Below, one piece after another: positions 57,101 to 64,000 of a stretch of DNA of 64,000 nt. Both the position numbers and the translations under genes were made by a program. The first letter of the stretch is position 1. Every line of letters begins with the position of its first letter. Origin of the DNA: Glandiceps talaboti (taxonomy: Eukaryota > Hemichordata > Enteropneusta > Spengelidae); contig NC_135558.1 in the NCBI RefSeq assembly GCF_964340395.1, forward strand, positions 22,789,564 through 22,853,563, written 5' to 3'. The notes below the pieces were generated by a model. The model was not told the origin of the DNA and did no database searches. It saw only the letters and a list, made by a program, of their open reading frames with translations.

Positions 57101-60100
57101 GTCTAGCATTACTGGTAAGTAAAGTTTATGGTATAATCCTGTAACAGTACTGTAGCTTGTCTAGCATTACTGGTAAGTAAAGTTTATGGTATAATCCTGT
57201 AACAGTTCTGTAGCTTGTCTAGCATTACTGGTAAGTAAAGTTTATGGTATAATCCTGTAACAGTACTGTAGCTTGTCTAGCATTACTGGTAAGTAAAGTT
57301 TATGGTATAATCCTGTAACAGTTCTGTAGCTTGTCTAGCATTACTGGTAAGTAAACTTTACTGTACAATCATGTAACAGTGCTGTAGCTTGTCTAGCATT
57401 ACTGGTAAGTAAACTTTACTGTACAATCCTGTAACAGTACTGTAGCTTGTCTAGCATTACTGGTAAGTAACCTTTACTGTACAATCCTGTAACAGTACTG
57501 TAGCTTGTCTAGCATTACTGGTAAGTAACCTTTACTGTACAATCCTGTAACAGTACTGTAGCTTGTCCAGCATTACTGGTAAGTAAACTTTACTGTACAA
57601 TCCTGTAACAGTACTGTAGCTTGTCTAGCATTACTGGTAAGTAACCTTTACTGTACAATCCTGTAACAGTACTGTAGCTTGTCTAGCATTACTGGTAAGT
57701 AAACTTTACTGTACAATCCTGTAACAGTACTGTAGCTTGTCTAGCATTACTGGTAAGTAACCTTTACTGTACAATCCTGTAACAGTACTGTAGCTTGTCT
57801 AGCATTACTGGTAAGTAACCTTTACTGTACAATCCTGTAACAGTACTGTAGCTTGTCTAGCATTACTGGTAAGTAAACTTTACTGTACAATCCTGTAACA
57901 GTACTGTAGCTTGTCTAGCATTACTGGTAAGTAAACTTTACTGTACAATCATGTAACAGTACTGTAGCTTGCCTAGCATTACTGGTAAGTAAACTTTACT
58001 GTACAATCATGTAACAGTACTGTAGCTTGTCTAGCATTACTGGTAAGTAACATTTACTGTACACTCCTGTAACAGTGCTGTAGCTTGTCTAGCATTACTG
58101 GTAAGTAAACTTTACTGTACAATCATGTAACAGTACTGTAGCTTGTCTAGCATTACTGGTAAGTAAACTTTACTGTACACTCCTGTAACAGTACTGTAGC
58201 TTGCCTAGCATTACTGGTAAGTAAACTTTACTGTACACTCCTGTAACAGTACTGTAGCTTGTCTAGCATTACTGGTAAGTAAACTTTACTGTACACTCCT
58301 GTAACAGTGCTGTAGCTTGTCTAGCATTACTGGTAAGTAAACTTTACTGTACAATCATGTAACAGTACTGTAGCTTGTCTAGCATTACTGGTAAGTAAAC
58401 TTTACTGTACACTCCTGTAACAGTACTGTAGCTTGCCTAGCATTACTGGTAAGTAAACTTTACTGTACAATCATGTCACAGTACTGTAGCTTGCCTAGCA
58501 TTACTGGTAAGTAAACTTTACTGTACAATCCTGTAACAGTACTGTAGCTTGTCTAGCATTACTGGTAAGTAACCTTTACTGTACACTCCTGTAACAGTAC
58601 TGTAGCTTGTCTAGCATTACTGGTAAGTAAAGTTTATGGTATAATCCTCCAGCTGTACTTCGTTTCACTGGCAGTATGAAAAATCAGAACCCATGTCAAA
58701 GTATAACTTACTAACATTCACTGATTCAGTTATATGGATATATACAAACATGTCTTTATTTTATTTTATTCTTTCACATGTATCAGAGGAAAATAAATCC
58801 TATACAAAGTGAAGTGGTTAAAATCCTTTCATTGCTCATTCATGGTTTAGAAACTGGACATACTAGATAAGAATTTCCCCGTGCTTGGTGATGGAAACAA
58901 TTGCATCAACGTACTAGGCTTCTGCCATGTGATTACTAATTAATGAGATGACGTCAATGTACTAGGCTTCTGCCATGTGATTACTAATTAATGAGATGAC
59001 GTCAATGTACTAGGCTTCTGCCATGTGATTACTAATTAATGAGATGACGTCAATGTACTAGACTTTCGCCATGTGATTACTAATTAATGAGATGACGTCA
59101 ATGTACTAGACTTCTGCCATGTGATTACTAATTAATGAGATGACATCAGTGTACTAGGCTTTCACCATGTGATTACTAATTAATGAGATGACGTCAATGT
59201 ACTAGACTTTCGCCATGTGATTACTAATTAATGAGATGACGTCAATGTCAATGTACTAGGCTTCTGCCATGTGATTACTAATTAATGAGATGACATCAAT
59301 GTACTAGGCTTCTGCCATGTGATTACTAATTAATGAGGTGACGTCAATGTACTACTAGGCTTTCACCATGTGATTACTAATTAATGAGATGACGTCAATG
59401 TCAATGTACTAGGCTTCCGCCATGTGATTACTAATTAATGAGATGACGTCAATGTACTAGGCTTCCGCCATGTGATTACTAATTAATGAGATGACGTCAA
59501 TGTACTACTAGGCTTTCACCATGTGATTACTAATTAATGAGATGATGTCAATGTCAATGCACTAGGCTTCCGCCATGTGATTACTAATTAATGAGATGAC
59601 GTCAATGTACTAGGCTTCCGCCATGTGGTTACTAATTAATGAGATGACGTCAATGTCAATGTACTAGGCTTCCGCCATGTGATTACTAATTAATGAGATG
59701 ACGTCAATGTACTAGGCTTCCGCCATGTGGTTACTAATTAATGAGATGACGTCAATGTCAATGTACTAGGCTTCCGCCATGTGATTACTAATTAATGAGA
59801 TGACGTCAATGTCAACGTACTAGGCGTCTGCCATGTGATTACTAATTAATGAGATGACATCAATGTACTAGGTTTCCGCCATGTAATTACTAATTAATGA
59901 GATGACGTCAATGTACTAGGTTTCCGCCATGTAATTACTAATTAATGAGATGACGTCAATGTACTAGGCTTTCACCATGTGATTACTAATTAATGAGATG
60001 ACATCAGTGTACTAGGCTTTCACCATGTGATTACTAATTAATGAGATGACGTCAATGTACTAGACTTTCGCCATGTGATTACTAATTAATGAGATGACGT

Positions 60101-63100
60101 CAATGTCAATGTACTAGGCTTCTGCCATGTGATTACTAATTAATGAGATGACGTCAATGTACTAGGCTTCTGCCATGTGATTACTAATTAATGAGATGAC
60201 GTCAATGTACTAGGCTTCTGCCATGTGATTACTAATTAATGAGATGACGTCAATGTACAAGACTTTCGCCATGTGATTACTAATTAATGAGATGACATCA
60301 GTGTACTAGGCTTTCACCATGTGATTACTAATTAATGAGATGACGTCAATGTACTACTAGGCTTTCACCATGTGATTACTAATTAATGAGATGACGTCAA
60401 TGTCAACGTACTAGGCGTCTGCCATGTGATTACTAATTAATGAGATGACATCAATGTACTAGGTTTCCGCCATGTAATTACTAATTAATGAGATGACGTC
60501 AATGTACTAGGTTTCCGCCATGTAATTACTAATTAATGAGATGACGTCAATGTACTAGGCTTTCACCATGTGATTACTAATTAATGAGATGACGTCAATG
60601 TACTAGACATCCGCCATGTGATTACTAATTAATGAGATGACGTCAATGTACTAGGTTTCCGCCATGTGATTACTAATTAATGAGATGACATCAATGTACT
60701 AGGCTTTCGCCATGTGATTACTAATTAATGAGATGACATCAGTGTACTAGGCTTTCACCATGTGATTACTAATTAATGAGATGACATCAATGTACTAGGC
60801 TTCCGCCATGTGATTACTAATTAATGAGATGACGTCAATGTACTAGGTTTCCGCCATGTAATTACTAATTAATGAGATGACGTCAATGTACTAGGCTTTC
60901 ACCATGTGATTACTAATTAATGAGATGACATCAATGTACTAGGCATCCGCCATGTGATTACTAATTAATGAGATGACGTCAATGTACTAGGCTTCTGCCA
61001 TGTGATTACTAATTAATGAGATGATGTCAATGTACTAGGCTTCCGCCATGTGATTACTAATTAATGAGATGACGTCAATGTACTACTAGGCTTTCACCAT
61101 GTGATTACTAATTAATGAGATGACGTCAATGTACTACTAGGCTTTCACCATGTGATTACTAATTAATGAGATGACGTCAATGTACTACTAGGCTTCCGCC
61201 ATGTGATTACTAATTAATGAGATGACGTCAATGTACTACTAGGCTTTCAACATGTGATTACTAATTAATGAGATGATGTCAATGTACTAGGCTTCCGCCA
61301 TGTGATTACTAATTAATGAGATGATGTCAATGTACTAGGCTTCCGCCATGTGATTACTAATTAATGAGATGACATCAATGTACTAGACTTTCGCCATGTG
61401 ATTACTAATTAATGAGATGACGTCAATGTCAATGTACTAGGCTTCCGCCATGTGATTACTAATTAATGAGATGACGTCAATGTACTACTAGGCTTTCACC
61501 ATGTGATTACTAATTAATGAGATGACGTCAATGTCAATGTACTAGGCTTCCGCCATGTGATTACTAATTAATGAGATGACGTCAATGTACTAGGCTTCCG
61601 CCATGTGATTACTAATTAATGAGATGACGTCAATGTACTACTAGGCTTTCACCATGTGATTACTAATTAATGAGATGACGTCAATGTCAATGCACTAGGC
61701 TTCCGCCATGTGATTACTAATTAATGAGATGACGTCAATGTACTAGGCTTCCGCCATGTGGTTACTAATTAATGAGATGACGTCAATGTCAATGTACTAG
61801 GCTTCCGCCATGTGATTACTAATTAATGAGATGACGTCAATGTACTAGGCTTCTGCCATGTGATTACTAATTAATGAGATGACATCAATGTACTAGGCTT
61901 CCGCCATGTGGTTACTAATTAATGAGATGACGTCAATGTCAATGTACTAGGCTTCCGCCATGTGATTACTAATTAATGAGATGACGTCAATGTACTAGGC
62001 TTCCGCCATGTGATTACTAATTAATGAGATGACGTCAATATACTAGGCTTCCACCATGTGATTACTAATTAATGAGATGACATCAATATACTAGGCTTTC
62101 GCCATGTGATTACTAATTAATGAGATGATGTCAATGTACTAGGCTTCTGCCATGTGATTACTAATTAATGAGATGACGTCAATGTACTAGGCTTCCGCCA
62201 TGTGATTACTAATTAATGAGATGACGTCAATGTACTAGGCTTTCACCATGTGATTACTAATTAATGAGATGACGTCAATGTCAACGTACTAGGCGTCTGC
62301 CATGTGATTACTAATTAATGAGATGACGTCAATGTACTAGGCTTTCACCATGTAATTCCTAATTAATGAGATGATGTCAATGTACTACTAGGCTTCAACC
62401 TGTGATTACAAATTAATGAGATGACATCAATGTACTAGGCTTCTGCCTGTGATTAGTCCCCGCGGACGAAGTCCCGAACGGGGACTTATGGATTGGGTTC
62501 CGTCCGTCCGTCCGTCCGTCCGCAGCCGTTTCTTGGAGATGCCTGGACCGATTTTTTTCAAACTTGGTACAGGGGCAACATGCTGTGGCATACATATGCA
62601 CGTCAATTTGTTTTATGATACGATCCAATATGGCCGCCTAGCAACCATTTTGTTTGCGAATTTTCCCTGTCTAAAGCCATAACTCAGACATGCTTTAACA
62701 GATCTCATTCAAAGTTGGTATTAGGACAGTGTTCTATGACATACATGTGCATATTCATTGTTGTCATGATACGATCCAATATGGCCGCCTAGCAGCCATT
62801 TTGTTTGTGAATTTTCATGTCCAAAGCCATAACTCAGACATGCTTGAACAGATCTCATTCAAAGTTGGTATTAGGACAGTGTTCTATGACATACATGTGC
62901 ATATCCATTTTCATTGTGATACGATCCAATATGGCTGCCTGGTAGCCATTTTGTTTGCGAATTTTCATGTCCAAAGCCATAACTCAGACATGCTTGAACA
63001 GATCTCATTCAAAGTTGGTATTAGGACAGTGTTCTATGACATACATGTGCATATCCATTTTCGTCGTGATATGATCCAATATGGCCGCCTGGCAGCCATT

Positions 63101-64000
63101 TTGTTTGTGAATTTTCCATGTCCAAAGCCATAACTCAGACATGCTTAAACAGATCTCATTCAAAGTTGGTATTAGGACAGTCTATGACATACATGTGCAT
63201 ATCCATTTTCGTCGTGATACGATCCCCCATACCCGACCCATCCTTTATTGTTGTAGGCATGTTCCATGTCCAACAAGCAGACACAACCTATCTAAGTCTG
63301 TTTGATTTAGGTTCACAAGTGTTGTTGCGTGATCAGAGTAGTGATAATTCCTTAAAACCCAATCACAGTGGGGACTATGTCATTCTCAATGCCTTGTTAT
63401 TTTGGTAGAAATGCAATAAATATATTATATAACACTTGAATTCCTTCTTTTAACTGACCTACTATTTTATTGTTATTTTTATTATTAGGGTCAACTTGAA
63501 GCAATCAATGTAGATAAAGCTGTAGACTTTGTATTGAAATGTATGAACTATGACGGTGGGTTTGGATGTCGACCTGGGTCAGAATCACACTCAGGACAGG
63601 TACGTAACTACTTTGTATTGAAATGTATGAACTATGACGGTGGGTTTGGATGTCGACCTGGGTCAGAATCACACTCAGGACAGGTACGTAACTACTTTGT
63701 ATTGAAATGTATGAACTGTAAATACCATTGGTTTGGTGGCCATTTTTGCCATAGATTTAACCAAATGCTTTGGTGGCCATTATGAACTCTGGATTACCTT
63801 TGGGATCATTTTGTTCTTCATTTATAAACATTGCATGATGACCCCTTTCTTTTTTATTTTAACCGGTTGGGGTTTTATTGAAAACAAAAGTGTAAAAGAC
63901 TTTTAATTGTGAGGTGTATACTGTGTTATACGGTATATATTATATATTTTCAGATCTATTGTTGTATCGGTATGTTGTCAATCACTGGTGGACTACACCA
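28887..64000 (+). CDS. RABGGTB: Rab geranylgeranyltransferase beta subunit (7 exons in window, 3' partial)
   Basis: The enzyme transfers geranylgeranyl from GGPP to C-terminal cysteines of Rab GTPases in the cytosol, working with an alpha subunit and Rab escort protein. The joined exons encode about 209 residues that align nearly end to end with the animal RABGGTB N-terminal two thirds. Landmarks include [70 protein letters not shown] and IYCC. Ser49, Trp53, Leu100 and Phe148 match the GGPP-pocket residues known from the rat enzyme (Ser48, Trp52, Leu99, Phe147), and His191 matches His190, all offset by one. The zinc ligands (Asp238, Cys240, His290 in rat) lie beyond the window. Every intron is GT-AG. 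Intron 4 is phase 1; the others end on codon boundaries. FNTB and PGGT1B fit less well. Confidence 0.95.
29981..32736. repeat. 15/14-bp minisatellite (GAGTTGAAATGGGRY), about 185 units
   Basis: Within RABGGTB intron 1. The unit is GAGTTGAAATGGGAY or GAGTTGAAATGGGGC, with 14-bp variants lacking one A. Since 15 is divisible by three and the minus strand lacks stop triplets in all phases, very long minus-strand frames appear (up to about 650 codons reading HFNSS, PFQLI or ISTHP). They are artefacts of the repeat. Rare variants (GTTCAAATGGGCC, GTTCAAACGGGG) mark an internal duplication of about 1.2 kb. Confidence 0.97.
32737..35262. repeat. 34-bp tandem array, about 74 copies, ending at exon 2
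   Basis: The unit begins ATATGCTGAGATCACCCATA and ends CAAACCATGTATT. It starts directly where the 15-bp array ends and stops 42 bp before RABGGTB exon 2. The 34-bp period cycles through all three frames, giving short 61-codon frames that are not genes. Units are contiguous with no spacers. Variants at fixed sites (CATT or TATT, TACATG or TATATG, CTGAG or CCGAG) are shared between distant units. Confidence 0.97.
35305..35415 (+). CDS. RABGGTB: RABGGTB exon 2
   Basis: 37 codons, residues 2-38, between acceptor TTTCAG and donor GTAAGT. Reads [20 protein letters not shown], then [17 protein letters not shown]. Contains the conserved LLLEKHA and YGSKKD segments of the first helices. Its last six bases, GAATAT, are identical to the first six of exon 3. 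Confidence 0.93.
35416..38470. other. Intron 2 proximal part; possible mobile element with short inverted termini
   Basis: TAGCTCCGCTGT at 35484-35495 is inverted at 38441-38452. A 29-bp segment at 36326-36354 (TTCCGTACGGCGACAATC...) is inverted at 37919-37948. A smaller inverted pair, AGTCCTGCTTGCA at 36961-36973 and its partner at about 37056-37069, lies at the centre. These nested inverted repeats suggest one or more non-autonomous elements. A plus-strand open frame of 84 codons (36256-36510) has no recognisable similarity. Confidence 0.45.
38471..39188. repeat. 46/52-bp minisatellite, about 15 copies
   Basis: The unit begins TTATTAAGTACACATAATGT and continues GTTGGGGAGGGAATATTAATG. Five later units carry a 6-bp CCCGGG insertion (GGGGCCCGGGAGGG), all in the distal half, starting near 38870. 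Located in RABGGTB intron 2. Confidence 0.95.
39525..43425. repeat. 74-bp tandem array, about 52 copies, with higher-order structure
   Basis: The unit begins TTGATTGCCAGAGTAGTATA and continues TCAACATGTCACAACAATAG. A distinctive variant (CATGTTGCAGTAATAC...GCGTCTATCTTAG) recurs near 39591, 41733 and 42843; the last two are exactly 15 units (1110 bp) apart. A related variant at 41511 and 42695 is 16 units apart. Blocks of about 15 units have therefore been copied. Located in RABGGTB intron 2. Confidence 0.96.
43652..47322. mobile_element. 3.67-kb DNA transposon-like element, long terminal inverted repeats, 6-bp target duplication
   Basis: The ends are TATGGGGGCCCGTTCTGGTC (43652) and its reverse complement ending 47322. 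Inverted similarity extends inward about 550 bp with indels: ATCCTTTGCGCGAGATTTCT near 44031 pairs with 46906-46926, and GATCGACAGACGAT near 44182 pairs with about 46742-46755. CAGTAC directly flanks both ends (43646-43651 and 47323-47328). The inner terminal-repeat part is rich in TTAATTTTATGTATTCC-type motifs. No transposase frame is visible, so it is non-autonomous. It sits about 200 bp upstream of RABGGTB exon 3. Confidence 0.85.
44254..46381. mobile_element. Nested inverted element inside the 3.67-kb transposon
   Basis: CTTAGGGGTAGACCATTCGA at about 44256 is inverted at about 46360-46381 (TCAAATGGTCCACCCCTAAG), both next to a C- or G-rich run and CTTCCAAGC. The first 440 bp match the solo copy at 19455-19872. 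The interior (about 44765-45540) holds three diverged copies of a roughly 240-bp segment, with landmarks AAGGCAATGTTTAGGCTATT, CTCTAACATGTAAAAAGCAA and TTGACAGTAAG. G- and C-homopolymer runs are frequent. Confidence 0.65.
47530..47727 (+). CDS. RABGGTB: RABGGTB exon 3
   Basis: 66 codons, residues 39-104, between acceptor TTTCCAG and donor GTGAGT. Contains [18 protein letters not shown], the QHECGG turn of a prenyltransferase repeat, and [14 protein letters not shown]. Ser49, Trp53 and Leu100 occupy positions known to shape the GGPP pocket. The first two residues (EY) repeat the last two of exon 2, giving KKDYEYEYAM where human has KKDDYEYCM, one residue longer. A degraded copy of the exon's 3' end follows in the intron. 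Confidence 0.94.
47746..47786 (+). pseudogene. Partial duplicate of RABGGTB exon 3 3' end
   Basis: CTAGTAAAGGTCATGACCCC occurs in exon 3 at 47678 and again 68 bp later at 47746. The second copy continues CTGCTGTACACATT like the exon (CTGTTGTACACATT), then reads TAGTCAGGTA where the exon reads GAGTGCTGTACAGGTG. A 68-bp offset is not a multiple of three and no GTGAGT donor follows it, so it should not be translated. Confidence 0.8.
47787..49000. mobile_element. Interspersed repeat with GTCT/GT microsatellite, intron 3
   Basis: Around 48098-48142 a (CTGT)n(GT)n tract is followed by repeated motifs of the type 'AAAACTACTGAGCAGATTGG...AAATTT' (48170-48620) and 'ACCATGACCACGCCCATAGCAACAG' (48820-48845). 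The same family recurs in intron 4 (55190-55610) and at 51100-51330, so it is a multi-copy element. No coding frame is visible. Confidence 0.7.
49001..51080. other. Intron 3 sequence, no gene seen
   Basis: Contains one inverted 14-mer pair, CCAATTTTCCGACG near 49105 and CGTCGGAAAATTGG near 50974, and a direct pair ACCGGAAAGTTTACA near 49187 and 50699. These may mark an insertion into the repeat family on either side. No exon is recognisable. Confidence 0.4.
51081..51340. repeat. Two further copies of the 'CCACGCCCATAGCAACAG' repeat
   Basis: Two copies about 115 bp apart share ACCACGCCCATAGCAACAGC and CAAATGAT, matching 48820-48870. Confidence 0.75.
51983..52192. repeat. 70-bp tandem repeat, 3 copies
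   Basis: Units starting ATAATTAGCGTAGTGTGATG begin at 51983, 52053 and 52123. The first two are nearly identical and the third has two substitutions near its end. Confidence 0.95.
52193..54440. other. Intron 3 sequence, no gene seen
   Basis: No exon, RNA gene or array is recognisable. A small inverted pair ATTGGATATCG/CGATATCCAAT lies near 53200-53247. Confidence 0.45.
54440..54600. repeat. Inverted partner of 47790-47900, with GTGCTCGATCGAGCAC palindrome
   Basis: GGAGGCGCTAATGCGCACTT...GCTGTTTTTAGCAAACTG and TGCTCGATCAAGCACTTTAT are the reverse complement, with substitutions, of the sequence just downstream of exon 3 (about 47795-47900). A perfect 16-bp palindrome GTGCTCGATCGAGCAC lies near 54546-54561. 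Either two copies of a short dispersed repeat or the two ends of one large element spanning most of intron 3. Confidence 0.6.
54800..54910. repeat. 22-bp tandem repeat, 5 copies
   Basis: The unit TACTCTGTACTGACACAATG(CC) is repeated about five times, 135 bp before exon 4. Confidence 0.95.
55046..55151 (+). CDS. RABGGTB: RABGGTB exon 4
   Basis: 35 codons plus one base (residues 105-139 and the first base of Gly140), between acceptor TTTCAG and donor GTAAGA. Reads [15 protein letters not shown], then [17 protein letters not shown]. The QQEDGSF turn is the usual GG/DGSF element of a prenyltransferase alpha-alpha repeat. The phase-1 junction with exon 5 gives Gly-Glu-Val-Asp. Confidence 0.94.
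55190..55640. mobile_element. Intron 4 copy of the 48340-48720 interspersed repeat
   Basis: Shares GAAACTTGGTGAGATGTTTC, GTGTTATTCTGCAGATTTT, GATATGCAAATTAGGGCTAA and ACTACTGAGCAGATTGG with intron 3, but in rearranged order. It fills much of intron 4. Confidence 0.75.
56272..56324 (+). CDS. RABGGTB: RABGGTB exon 5
   Basis: 53 bases completing Gly140 and coding residues 141-157 ([17 protein letters not shown]), between acceptor TTGTAG and donor GTAAGT. Arg145 and Phe148 sit in the conserved DTRFSF motif lining the isoprenoid pocket. The last 24 bases of this exon and its donor are the founder-like first unit of the large array that follows. Confidence 0.93.
56301..58645 (+). repeat. 58/64-bp minisatellite built from exon 5 3' end plus its 5' splice site, about 40 copies
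   Basis: Each unit carries CTGTAGCTTGTCTAGCATTA CTG then GTAAGTAA, the same bases as the end of exon 5 and its donor, followed by about 25 bp of intron and CTGTAACAG. The period is 58 bp (donors at 56325 and 56383). A 64-bp form contains the perfect palindrome CTGTAACAGTACTGTTACAG. 58- and 64-bp forms alternate as a 122-bp higher-order unit near 56662, 56784 and 56906. A subfamily with GTAAGTAAAGTTTATGGTAT occupies about 57110-57330 and the last unit. Reading through any unit meets an in-frame TAA after the first donor. Confidence 0.96.
58646..58905. other. Intron 5 spacer between two arrays
   Basis: Unique AT-rich sequence with no exon. Confidence 0.5.
58906..62455. repeat. 48-bp tandem array, about 70 copies, most with CRE palindrome TGACGTCA
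   Basis: The unit runs ATGTACTAGGCTTCCGCCAT, GTGATTACTAATTAATGAGA, TGACGTCA. Length variants add 3 bp (TACTACTAGG) or 6 bp (ATGTCAATGTCA). Most units hold a full TGACGTCA; others have TGACATCA or TGATGTCA. Each unit also has the E-box CATGTG and an AT-rich TAATTAAT core. Located in RABGGTB intron 5. It ends where the next element begins at 62456. Confidence 0.97.
62456..63235. mobile_element. Interspersed element with GTCC tract and 150-bp internal tandem repeats
   Basis: Begins with a hairpin AGTCCCCG...CGGGGACT (62456-62486), then (GTCC)n at 62500-62521, then 'ACCGATTTTTTTCAAACTTG'. A 150-bp unit follows, about four and a half copies, with landmarks AAAGCCATAACTCAGACATG at 62673, 62823, 62973 and 63124. 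The 150-bp period keeps a frame open for 134 codons (62729-63133), which I take as a repeat artefact. Confidence 0.8.
63489..63599 (+). CDS. RABGGTB: RABGGTB exon 6
   Basis: 37 codons, residues 158-194, between acceptor TTATTAG and donor GTACGT. Reads [18 protein letters not shown], then [19 protein letters not shown]. His191 corresponds to rat His190, a residue known to contact the GGPP diphosphate. Most of this exon, with its donor, is duplicated in tandem directly downstream. Confidence 0.95.
63528..63717 (+). repeat. 84-bp tandem duplication of exon 6 3' part plus donor, 2.3 copies
   Basis: The 84-bp unit starts TTTGTATTGAAATGTATGAA at 63528, 63612 and 63696 (the third stops after 22 bp). 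The second copy appears identical to the first, including the donor GTACGTAACTAC. Because 84 is a multiple of three and no stop intervenes, use of the second donor (63684) would lengthen the protein by 28 residues ([16 protein letters not shown]...SHSGQ). The first donor gives the conserved protein. Confidence 0.95.
63954..64000 (+). CDS. RABGGTB: RABGGTB exon 7 (partial, cut by window end)
   Basis: Starts after acceptor TTTTCAG and reads [15 protein letters not shown] in frame with exon 6, matching the conserved IYCC segment that follows the SHSGQ motif. Residues 195-209. The rest of the protein, about 120 residues, lies downstream. Confidence 0.92.
   Translation, partial: MYCCIGMLSITGGLH

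Noticed and set aside
58906-62455. CRISPR array or regulatory locus control region taken as proven
   Set aside because: There are no spacers, so it is not CRISPR. The CRE content is real but function cannot be concluded from motif presence alone.
62729-63133. 134-codon frame with 50-residue repeats (FYDIHVHIH)
   Set aside because: The 150-bp repeat period preserves the frame by arithmetic. The sequence belongs to an interspersed element in an intron.
63534-63785. Independent 83-codon gene
   Set aside because: It is RABGGTB exon 6 read on through the in-frame 84-bp duplicate and then into intron; not a separate gene.
28887-64000. Identity as farnesyltransferase beta or GGTase-I beta
   Set aside because: The N-terminus MGTP, the short length before MYWGLT, and Ser49/Leu100 at the pocket positions fit RABGGTB; the other two beta subunits have long different N-termini and bulkier or different pocket residues.

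Overview
The window is AT-rich eukaryotic nuclear DNA, most likely from a marine invertebrate. It holds spliced exons with GT-AG introns, very dense microsatellites and minisatellites, inverted-repeat transposable elements and a tRNA-like SINE head. I see no prokaryotic gene organisation. The species cannot be fixed from the sequence alone.

One protein-coding gene is supported: the beta subunit of Rab geranylgeranyltransferase (RABGGTB), on the + strand. Exon 1 ends exactly after the start ATG (28887-28889). Six further coding exons lie at 35305-35415, 47530-47727, 55046-55151, 56272-56324, 63489-63599 and 63954 to the window end. They join in frame to give about 209 of roughly 330 residues. 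The remaining C-terminal part, including the zinc ligands, lies beyond the window. The gene is stretched over more than 35 kb because its introns are full of tandem repeats and mobile elements.

Layout: 1-2941 is a 63-bp minisatellite cut by the window edge. 2942-28.8 kb has no gene I can support; it carries many compound microsatellites, a 42-bp minisatellite (5250-5875), several hairpin or MITE-like elements and a likely SINE fragment. Intron 1 holds a 15-bp array (29981-32736) running directly into a 34-bp array (32737-35262) that stops 42 bp before exon 2. Intron 2 holds a 46/52-bp array, a 74-bp array and a 3.67-kb element with roughly 0.5-kb terminal inverted repeats and a 6-bp target duplication. 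Intron 3 holds interspersed repeats. Intron 5 holds a 58/64-bp array, a 48-bp array and a 150-bp array.

The most unusual observation is that three RABGGTB exons (3, 5 and 6) are each followed by tandem copies of their own 3' end. For exons 5 and 6 the copied unit includes the 5' splice site. For exon 5 it has grown to about 40 copies, each with a strong GTAAGT donor. For exon 6 it is an in-frame 84-bp copy. A second notable feature is the 48-bp array of intron 5, about 70 units, most of them carrying the full CRE palindrome TGACGTCA.
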